From Cladosporium sp. IMV 00045 (Eukaryota > Ascomycota > Dothideomycetes > Cladosporiales > Cladosporiaceae): DNA of 18,214 bases. Each line of letters opens with the position of its first letter. Position 1 is the first letter of the stretch. The notes beneath the pieces are model-generated. The model searched no databases. It saw only the letters and a list, made by a program, of their open reading frames with translations, and was not told where the DNA came from. The DNA is taken from positions 113,786 to 131,999 of the forward strand of contig MSJI02000845.1 of the NCBI GenBank assembly GCA_001931905.2, read 5' to 3'. The position numbers and the translations under genes are program-made. This document shows, piece by piece, positions 1-6,996 of this stretch.

Positions 1-501
1 TTTTTTTTTTTTTTTAAAGGGCTTCCCGATGGTACTCATCGCTCCTCTTTGGACGCATCCAACCGTGGGCAAAGTACCGCCTCTCTGCTTGGCCAAAACC
101 GCAATAAAGTGCAGAAGCGTCGTCTCGCGATCTCTGTGGTTTGGCGAGCAGATGATGATGAGAGACCGTTCCCCCAAGAAAGAGATGAGAGCCGGCCGCA
201 CAGGAAAGAGACGAGGCCCTTTCCCAGGTTTCTGCTTGTGAAGAGAGCTGTCGTATCTTCAAGGCTTGCCTCGGTACCAGGTCTCCGCTCGGCGAGATGC
301 AAGCAAGGATGCGAGAGGGTCCAGGCTCTCAAGACTCTATGATCGGATGAGTTGCTTGAGGGGGGAATTCATTCAGTCCCAATATGCAAGGAAGGCACCG
401 GGCCTCTACTCGACGAAGTCCAGTAACGGCGGGAAAAGCTGGTCCCATACATACGGGCCCTTAGTTGATCAAGAAGACATCTCTCTCTCAGAACCACACC
501 C
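1..501. other. Gene-free left edge
   Basis: I see no credible gene here. Three frames are open for 70 to 98 codons, but the translations are Arg/Ser-rich, overlap one another on both strands and resemble no family I know. The first 15 bases are a run of T cut by the window edge, so its true length is unknown. The right part (about 350-501) is probably the 3' flank of the Nudix gene, which ends at 502 on the minus strand. Confidence 0.6.
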
Positions 502-1026
502 TTAAAGCCCCGGCACAACCCCCGGCCTCTGCCTCACCAAATCCACCAACGGCATAAACAGCCTCCTCCCCTCTTCCCCTAGTCCCTCCCCAGCCACCTC
601 CCTCTCCGCCAACCTCACCACCTCCCCCCACCCCCACCACTCCCACCCCTCACACTTCCCGGGCTCCTCCACCCTCGGCTCAGCGCCCTCATCAACCCTC
701 CTACAGCTCACAAAAAGCGTAACATAATGCCTCCCCTCACTCTCCATGAAATCGTTCGTGGCGGTGAGGAATTTCACGTCCGTGACGTGCAGCCCGGTTT
801 CTTCGAGAACTTCTCGCGCGGCGCAGGATTCGGGCGTCTCGCCGTATTCCAGGTGGCCGCCGGGGAGGGCGTAGGTGCCGCTGCCGTGGGAGGAGAGGCG
901 TTTGCCGAGGAGGATGGTGGGGTTGGAGTTGGGGTTGTCATTGGGGTTTGAGGTGGTGCTGCTGGGGGAGGGGGAGGAGATGATGAAGGCGCCGACGCCG
1001 ACGCGGACTTGGGGGGTTGATGGCAT
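502..1026 (-). CDS. Nudix hydrolase, NUDT15/MTH2-like
   Basis: This is a 174-residue intronless Nudix pyrophosphohydrolase. It probably hydrolyses nucleoside di- or triphosphates (nucleotide-pool cleaning) in cytosol or nucleus, using a Mg2+ or Mn2+ site. A perfect Nudix box, GX5EX7REUXEEXGU, begins at the second Gly of ALPGGHLEYGE and continues through REVLEETGL. The N-terminal strand VRVGVGAFI, the stretch GKRLSSHGSGTYALPGGHLE and the later NDFMESEGRHYVTLFV resemble NUDT15-type proteins, so the family call is firm and the substrate is inferred. Length is normal for the family apart from a Ser/Pro/Asn-rich insertion (about residues 18-36) before GKR. The start at 1026 is the first ATG in frame and lies just before the conserved first strand. 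The stop is TAA at 502-504. The gene is divergent from RHO1 with 2 kb between them. A reversed CCAAT (1196-1200) lies about 170 bases upstream. Confidence 0.9.
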   Translation of the reverse strand: MPSTPQVRVGVGAFIISSPSPSSTTSNPNDNPNSNPTILLGKRLSSHGSGTYALPGGHLEYGETPESCAAREVLEETGLHVTDVKFLTATNDFMESEGRHYVTLFVSCRRVDEGAEPRVEEPGKCEGWEWWGWGEVVRLAEREVAGEGLGEEGRRLFMPLVDLVRQRPGVVPGL

Positions 1027-2359
1027 TGAGCGGTTTGGGGTTTTGAATTTTGGGGTTTGCGAGGGAGTCGTTGATGGGACGGATACTGGTAAGGTAAGGT
1101 AGGTTTGTAGTTGAAATCGGGCTGGGAAGTGAAGGTAAGGCTGGAGTGAACTTGCGCGGTTATCCGACCTCGGCTTCTGATAGGATGCTTGGTAAATTGG
1201 TCGATTCGCAGCGTTGAGTTGTAGAATACCACAAGAATCAGCACCCGCGGTATAGTATAGCTACCAAGTCATCACAGTGTGAAGTCACAAACCCATCTCC
1301 ACAGCCAACACGGCAACAAGGCACAACATCTTCACTCCAAGCCGACTTGTCATTCTCCACTTAGCTCATCAGCCACCAGTAGCGCCGGTAGGGCACTCGC
1401 GTCCGATGAGCCGTGACGGTTGGCTTAGCAGTAGTTTCCGCGCATCGTGAAATCGTGGCACAGCATCGTTAATTTTGGAGGTCGTCCTCGAGAGAAGTGG
1501 AGTCGAAGTGGCCGTGTGCGAGGCCGTATGAGCCTTGCGGGAGTACATCGGAGATTTGGCTCGAAAGTTGAAGTCGAAGCGACACAGCCACTGATAGCAC
1601 CGAAGTAAGTGAGGCTTAGAAGAAAAAGGCCGGCGGCGCGGGTAGGACGGCCGGGCGGGTTTTGGTTTCTTGCCTTCTTCAGCCCTGCGCGTTTTGGGTC
1701 CGAACGTGTGGCGCGTGTTGATGATGGGTGAAATACGGGTACCGGGGCGGAGATGATGTGGTAAGGTGTCGTGTTTCAGACGTGTAAGAACTGCAAGCTG
1801 TGGCTTGGGGATGAGAGAAAATTGATCAAAGGGGATTCTAGAGGTATGCGAACGGTGGAAGGGAAGGGAAGGGAAGGAAGGGAGTCGACATGGATTCCTG
1901 AGTTGGGGGCCAAAATGGCTGTAAAGTACATGTATTTCTACTTGTGTATAGAGGTGAAAGTCTGGGATCGGCATGTGATTGATCGGGACGAGAATGCAGT
2001 ATATGCCGTAACTTGAGAGAGATCTGGCCGCGCTTTTGAAGTGAGGTAGAGCACTTTGATAGGTTGGCATTACGAGGGCAGTTTAATCAATTGGAAGAGA
2101 TGAAGGAGAGTGATAGATGCCTGAGGCTTGACAGACATGTCCTTCACACACACACTCTCTCTCTCACAGTCCGAGCTCTCATTCAAGATAGCACACAGGA
2201 GTTGCAGAGTGATGAGTGTGTGTGAGTGGTGTGCCGGCAGTAATTGGAACATGCTGATGCCCCCGTGAGACTTGCTTGCTTGTGTCTAGCCTGAGCCTGA
2301 GCTGAGAGCTTTGGCTGTGTTTGCCTGAAGTGCTACTACTATTGAGAGACCTGGCTTAC
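1027..2359. other. Intergenic, Nudix-RHO1 divergent gap (Nudix side)
   Basis: No recognised gene. The Nudix promoter and leader should lie in about 1027-1300. An ATG-started minus-strand ORF (1369-2070, 233 codons) is open, but its translation is very basic, poor in Asp and Glu and matches no family I know, so I do not call it a gene. One TACATGTA site (1927-1934) and a short CA/CT tract (about 2145-2170) are present. Confidence 0.5.
1927..1934. other. TACATGTA palindrome, copy 1
   Basis: Perfect 8-bp palindrome, context AAAGTACATGTATTT, in the Nudix-RHO1 gap. It is one of six in the window, all outside coding sequence. Function is unknown; a transcription-factor site is a guess. Confidence 0.5.
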
Positions 2360-2423
2360 TGATGAGAGAGAGACAGACTCCTCTCTCCTTTCACTATTCA
2401 CCACCACACACTCTCTCTCATCA
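2360..2423. repeat. 13-bp perfect inverted repeat
   Basis: TGATGAGAGAGAG at 2360-2372 is the exact reverse complement of CTCTCTCTCATCA at 2411-2423, with a 38-base spacer. The core is simple GA/CT repeat, but the TGAT/ATCA ends also pair, which is more than a plain microsatellite would give. It lies at the upstream edge of the RHO1 promoter or leader. Confidence 0.7.
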
Positions 2424-3076
2424 TAAAACCATCACCACGTCCATCAACATCATCTCATCACACCCGGCCGACACGTACTCTCCCCAGCAACACTACAGGT
2501 AGCTTCTAACAAGGCTCCTCTTGCCATCTGCCTCTTTGCCTCGCCTTGCCTCGCCTTGCCCTGCCCGCAGCAAACACAGCCCGCCAACCCGCTCCGGTAA
2601 GTGTCATCAGCCAGTGCCAGGCCAGCTCTCTTGCGCTGCGCTGCGCAGTCAAATCAACCCATCCATGCCCATGCCCATGCCCATGCACACCAACGCCCGC
2701 GTCGCCCGGGCCTAAGCTGCTAGCAACCGCCCGCTCAACCTCTCTCTCTTGCTTGCTTGCCTGCTTGCTTGCTCTGCTCGCTGGCTTCCACGCTTCGCGC
2801 CTCGCTCGCTCGCTCGCTCGCCCTTCCCGCACCCACCACCCACACTCCTGCATCAGCCCAAACACATCCCATCTCCCAAAACCGCCTCCACACCTGTCAA
2901 CCGCCATCACCATCACCACCACCACCACCACCACTTGCTGCCTCATACCCATATACCCACCACCACTACTGTTATCTCCTCTTCTTCTCCCTCTCCCTCA
3001 CCACTCACACATCCTACCTGCGCCCGCGCGCATTTCCTTCGCTTCCCACAACATCCCCCATTGACCAGTCGCGCAG
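2424..3076 (+). promoter_or_regulatory. RHO1 promoter and pyrimidine-rich leader
   Basis: The plus strand here is strongly C/T-rich, with TTGC and CTCG tetranucleotide tracts (2748-2770; five CTCG units at 2801-2820) and a CAC/CAT run (about 2903-2935), typical of leaders of well-expressed fungal genes. Apart from four ATGs in a CCCATG repeat at 2665-2685 there is no ATG between 2424 and the RHO1 start. A consensus GTAAGT donor sits at 2597-2602, and GCGCAG lies directly before the start codon, so a leader intron of about 480 nt is possible but unproven. Confidence 0.55.
2665..2715 (+). other. Candidate uORF (MP repeat) upstream of RHO1
   Basis: Four in-frame ATGs (2665, 2671, 2677, 2683), produced by a CCCATG hexamer repeat, open a 16-codon frame reading MPMPMPMHTNARVARA. 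It ends at TAG 2713-2715, 361 bases before the RHO1 start. If it is retained in the mRNA it would restrain RHO1 translation. If the GTAAGT at 2597 is a real donor, the frame would be spliced out. Either reading needs transcript data. Confidence 0.35.
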
Positions 3077-4027
3077 ATGGCCGAGATCCGCCGCAAGCTG
3101 GTCATTGTTGGTGACGGTGCCTGCGGAAAGACCTGTCTGCTCATGTAAGTCGACAACTCCTCTCCATCCCGCATCTCCTCTTCTGCCTGCTGACAAGCAT
3201 CCGACAGTGTCTTCTCCAAGGGTACCTTCCCTGAGGTTCGTCGCCGCTCTCCATCCCCTATCCGCATCAACACTGCCCACTCGACTATCACGCAACCATG
3301 TCAACTCCATCAAACACCTCTCACAACACCTCTCGCACGACTCGCACAATCACAACACTAACTCTGCATGCACCGCAGGTCTACGTCCCCACCGTCTTCG
3401 AGAACTATGTCGCAGATGTCGAGGTGGACGGCAAGCACGTCGAACTAGCGCTTTGGGATACTGCTGGCCAGGAAGACTACGACCGTCTCAGACCTCTCTC
3501 CTACCCCGACTCACATGTCATCCTCATCTGTTTCGCCGTCGACTCACCGGATTCTCTGGACAACGTCCAGGAGAAGGTATGCTGCCTGCTCACGTGCCAT
3601 GGCATGCTCGGAACATGCCAGCTTGGCGGATGAATGCTAACACATGCCTCCTACCACAGTGGATCTCCGAGGTCCTGCACTTCTGCTCCGGCCTGCCCAT
3701 CATCCTCGTCGGTTGCAAGAAGGATTTGAGATACGACCAGAAGACTATTGAAGAGCTGCACAAGACCTCCCAGAAGCCCGTCACCCCGGAACAGGTATGG
3801 ATACAAGCCGCGACAAAAGATCCTCCACGGTTCAAGCCTGAGACGAGCACAATATATTGACTTCATCACCCTAGGCCGAGGATGTCCGCAAGAAGATTGG
3901 CGCACAGAAGTACCTCGAGTGCTCCGCCAAGACCAACGAGGGCGTGAGAGAGGTGTTTGAGCACGCCACGCGCGCCGCTCTCCTCACCCGGAAGAGCAAG
4001 AAGAAGACCCGTTGCATGATCTTGTAA
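3077..4027 (+). CDS. RHO1: Rho1 small GTPase (five exons)
   Basis: Spliced exons 3077-3144, 3208-3235, 3379-3576, 3660-3794 and 3875-4027 give 193 residues, the usual Rho1 length. Rho1 is the membrane-bound switch that activates beta-1,3-glucan synthase, protein kinase C (cell-wall integrity) and actin polarity. Visible motifs are the P-loop GDGACGKT (12-19), switch I with Tyr34, Thr37 and Glu40, switch II DTAGQ (59-63), the fungal-type G4 motif GCKKDL, G5 SAK, a basic tail RKSKKK, and a C-terminal CMIL box whose final Leu predicts geranylgeranylation. All introns are GT-AG (63, 143, 83 and 80 nt); CTGAC (3190), CTAAC (3358) and CTAAC (3637) branch points are visible, with a weaker TTGAC in the last. 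The second exon is only 28 nt. The start is fixed by the [14 protein letters not shown]-terminus expected of Rho1. Nothing appears broken. Confidence 0.97.
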
Positions 4028-4429
4028 ACTACCCCAAACCGACCACATCCAAGTACCGTTCCAGCGAACTCGACCTCTCCGCCGCCGTTCTTCTCCAATC
4101 TCCTCCACAACGGATCCTCGACATGCACAACCCAGCTCGCGACCTCCCTTTCTTCTCAATCTCTCAATTCTCTCCATCGGCATCAGCGAACCATACCCCC
4201 CAGCGTGATGACCTGGCATCGTCGTCGGAAGTCGGGATGAAATCTGCAAAAGGCAAAAAAGAAGCAAAAAAAAAGACATACGAAAACCCCAGAAAAAAAT
4301 CCAACGGAAGTAATTTCAAGCAAAGACACCCCGGACCGACTGAACACTTCATAATCCACACACAGCAGCGTGCGATCGAGCGAGGCAAATGACAGAGGGA
4401 GACATGGAGGGAGATCGAAACGGAGAGCG

Positions 4430-4430
<1 letters not shown>

Positions 4431-4458
<28 letters not shown>
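4431..4458 (+). repeat. (GA)14 microsatellite
   Basis: Fourteen uninterrupted GA units about 400 bases after the RHO1 stop codon, probably within or just beyond its 3' UTR. The flanks are also purine-rich (from about 4390). The tract is long enough to be length-variable between isolates. Confidence 0.9.
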
Positions 4459-4462
<4 letters not shown>

Positions 4463-4769
4463 CAATGGGCAAATCTGGAACACACCAAGCGGACTTTGTT
4501 TCTGTTTTCTTTTTTTTAATTCCTGGTTCTTTTGGAGGGAGGGACTTTATTAACTCTTTTCTTCTTCTCTTCTACTTCCTTTTCTTTTTGGCTTGTTGTC
4601 TTGTCGGCATTTGCAATAGTGAAACTCCTGTTTCTTCTCCCTCCCTTCTTTTGCTTAACCCCCCCGTTCTTTTCACCTGTCCCAGGCGTTTGTGTTGATG
4701 TTTGTGTGTTCGTGTTGACTAGATCAAGCAGAGGCACAAATGCGAATCTGGGAACGAGGTAGGCTGAGC

Positions 4770-4777
4770 TACATGTA
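4770..4777. other. TACATGTA palindrome, copy 2
   Basis: Context GAGCTACATGTAAGCA, about 740 bases after RHO1. Copy 3 follows exactly 100 bases later. Confidence 0.5.
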
Positions 4778-4869
4778 AGCACCCGGAACACGGGATTCGC
4801 TTGCTTGCGAGAGGGGAGAGGAGTGAGGATACTGCTCAATTCTTTACTCCTTCACCTTGCTTACTTTAC

Positions 4870-4877
4870 TACATGTA
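4870..4877. other. TACATGTA palindrome, copy 3
   Basis: Context TTACTACATGTAGTAC; the palindrome extends to 12 bp, ACTACATGTAGT. Function is unknown. Confidence 0.5.
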
Positions 4878-5368
4878 GTACTTGCTTATTGCTGGGCTTT
4901 TCTCCTTCCCCGCCTCTTCCACTCTCACCATTCTCATTCGGATATTCCCTTTCCTCTGCCTCCCCTCTCTGCTTCAAGTCAGCCAATCGAACTCGGCAGT
5001 GCCACTTCGTCAGTCTAATCGGCCTGGGCGAATTCGACCTTGTATATGTAATGTGTTGTCCATCTTATTAGCTGCGCTGTGAGTACAATCAATGCGTTCC
5101 CCTCGAGCACACATGTAATGATATAGTATCCAACAGCACACGACGAAAGTTGCTCTAGGCGACCATTATAATATCAAACGTATAGCAGCAGTAGTGGGCT
5201 TCCCCACGCACACGCGTATAGGTAGAGTATGAGGTAGACATGTAGACTACGAGCAGTCGTGTACCTGATGAAATGTACTGTGCTGTATGTGTTGTATGCC
5301 AGGGGTTGGTGTGGATACTGGGTTACCCTTCCTATAAAATGGTAACATCTACTCTGATTTCTTGCAGC

Positions 5369-5392
5369 CTGCTGCTGCTGCTGCTGCTGCTG
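5369..5392 (+). repeat. (CTG)8 trinucleotide repeat
   Basis: Eight CTG units, bounded by GCAG on the left and CAGG on the right. Not inside any frame I accept as coding. Such runs can form hairpins and vary in length. Confidence 0.85.
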
Positions 5393-5593
5393 CAGGAGGC
5401 GGCTCTTCCGCCTGCACCGCACGAAAGCATGCACGAGCTTATCATTAACCGAGTTCGGAGTGAAATGTCGCTTACTGCAAAGCGAGAAGGACGCGTCTCC
5501 GGGTGAGGCGAAGAGATGCGGATGCAGGGCGGAACACTGCAAACAGCAATTATTGTCTGCGTGCGTGCGTGCGTGTATATGCCCGACAAGAAA

Positions 5594-5673
5594 GACGACG
5601 ACGACGACGTCAATATCAATCCCATGCCAGTTTGCCAGGCAACAACAACAACAACGACGACGACGACGACGAC
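5594..5673 (+). repeat. Clustered GAC and AAC trinucleotide repeats
   Basis: (GAC)5 at 5594-5608 is followed after about 30 bases by (AAC)5 at 5641-5655 running directly into (GAC)6 at 5656-5673. No accepted coding frame crosses them. With the CTG run about 200 bases upstream they form a local cluster of trinucleotide repeats. Confidence 0.85.
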
Positions 5674-6180
5674 AACAATGACAACGTAAATCCCATCCCA
5701 ATTTATGACCGGGCCGCGTATAACGACGGCAGGCTAGAGGCTTGGGAGTGTAGTTGTCCGTCTTTGATTTGCGACGAGGTCAAAGGAAGTCACGCTGGAA
5801 GGTCGTAAGTGTAGATCTCAGGCAGAGCTGCAGTAGTTGGTGGTAGACAGAGAACAAAGGGATCGATCGTGAAAGGAAAATTGGTTCCAACTCATGAATG
5901 GTTGGCTGCTTGCTTGTCCGCGTTCCTTGGTTTTGATCATCCCACGCCTTGCAGCTAAAAGGTCCGGTAGCAATCCGCGGACGGATGAAAGGCCAGCAGG
6001 TTTGACATCAGCAAGAACATCCATTTGATATATCACCACATTGCCTTCCTCATCACATTACAGAGAACTTTAGTCACCCCGGCCGAATTACAACACATCA
6101 GGATTGCTGGCCACGCTACTTGCCACGCGCTCATCACGGCCAGAAGTGAACCATGGGTGGTGGCGGAAGTCGGGGTTAAG

Positions 6181-6188
6181 TACATGTA
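6181..6188. other. TACATGTA palindrome, copy 4
   Basis: Context TTAAGTACATGTAATT, about 265 bases upstream of the putative SIW14 TATA box. It shares the AGTACATGTA left half with copy 1. Confidence 0.5.
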
Positions 6189-6310
6189 ATTGCCTTGCCC
6201 TGGCCTGACGCTCTCCCAACTTCCGCGCCCTCTGCGCCTGCCAGCCTGCCATCCTTCTCCAGAGGGTAATCAATCCAACTGGCGCTGCGGCATCAGCCTT
6301 TTCTTAGCTT

Positions 6311-6326
6311 GCTCGCTCGCTCGCCC
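6311..6326 (+). promoter_or_regulatory. GCTCGCTCGC tract, SIW14 promoter
   Basis: GCTCGCTCGCTCGCCC lies about 120 bases upstream of the TATA-like box. It is nearly identical to the tract at 2803-2823 upstream of RHO1, including the following C-rich CCC and TCCCGC sequence. The role is unknown; a shared promoter element or a convergent simple repeat would both explain it. Confidence 0.4.
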
Positions 6327-6444
6327 TCCCGCCCACGTCCGAAATCAAGCACTCCAACACCTCGACAGCCTTTCTGTCGCCCACTTCCGCCTCTTCTCTC
6401 TTCTCTTGGTTCACTCCCTCTCTCACCAACTCTTCTCTCAACCG

Positions 6445-6450
6445 TATAAA
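6445..6450 (+). promoter_or_regulatory. Putative TATA box for SIW14 transcript
   Basis: TATAAA in a C/T-rich region, followed by a leader-like stretch (CCAACCAACACCTCACACC) that runs into the ATG at 6515. The spacing (70 bases to that ATG, 552 to the SIW14 start) fits a transcription start around 6475-6505. Confidence 0.45.
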
Positions 6451-6514
6451 CCCTCCCTATCCCCGAGCGGACTCGACCCCACCTCTCGCCTACAACCAAC
6501 CAACACCTCACACC

Positions 6515-6577
6515 ATGGATCTGCTCAGCTTTCCCAACTCGCAAGTCCAGTCTTGTGCGCGCCTGCCGATGAATTGA
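6515..6577 (+). other. uORF in SIW14 leader, 20 codons
   Basis: CACCATGG gives an optimal initiation context. The frame reads MDLLSFPNSQVQSCARLPMN and ends with TGA at 6575-6577. No other ATG occurs between 6578 and the SIW14 start at 6997, so a ribosome leaving this uORF would next meet the SIW14 ATG. The 420-nt gap would favour reinitiation. Alternatively it could be the first exon of an unrecognised product, but I see no good donor site in it. Confidence 0.5.
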
Positions 6578-6996
6578 TTCTCCCTCTCAACTTGCGACAC
6601 GTCCGAGATAAATATACAAGAATTCCAAAACCGACCGCCGAACGAGAACGCATTTCGATCACCCCAGTATTTTTTACCACACGCAAGATCTGAGCCTCGC
6701 GACCGAACAACAGAGCTCGGAGACTTTTGCGACTTTTGAGGAAGTTGCTCACGTGGACTGCGATTCCACGGCTGCTCTGCTGCAACACCAGGCTTTCACT
6801 GCAGGGCCTTTGCGCGCGCTTTGAGGTGGGACTCTTGGAGCGCTGTTTGTTCTGAGGATTAGGATATTGCAGCTTTTCTTCTCTCTTCGGACTCGGACTC
6901 GGACGGCTGGCTTTTTGAGTTTTGTCTTTTTTTCAACTTACACTATACGCGACACTCGAGTCGACAGCTTACTATACAACACCAAGGCAGAGCATA

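Larger units (their letters stand above)
4028..6444. other. Intergenic, RHO1 to SIW14, rich in simple repeats
   Basis: I see no supportable gene in these 2.4 kb. The first several hundred bases are probably the RHO1 3' UTR. The rest holds a GA dinucleotide run, T-rich stretches (about 4500-4700), CTG, GAC and AAC trinucleotide runs (5369-5673), and TACATGTA sites at 4770, 4870 and 6181. Open frames of up to 175 codons across the trinucleotide runs consist mostly of repeat-encoded Cys, Arg or Gln and lack a proper ATG start. From about 6190 the plus strand becomes C/T-rich as the SIW14 promoter approaches. Confidence 0.55.

Noticed and set aside
1..30. Possible dispersed 5S rRNA gene end (T run next to GGGCTTCCCG)
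   Set aside because: The short match to 5S is not followed by the rest of the 5S sequence on either strand.
2757..3860. 367-codon plus-strand ORF spanning the RHO1 leader and exons
   Set aside because: It runs out of frame through RHO1 introns and exons; only a short stretch in exon 4 coincides with the real reading frame. The spliced RHO1 model explains the region fully.
5174..5701. 175-codon minus-strand ORF with Cys, Arg and Gln runs
   Set aside because: Amino-acid runs are read directly from the trinucleotide repeats, the frame begins at a non-ATG codon, and there is no domain.
6922..6996. Upstream extension of SIW14 by 25 codons
   Set aside because: The frame is open, but its first codon is TTG. 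The first ATG is at 6997 with good initiation context, and the extension is not family-like.
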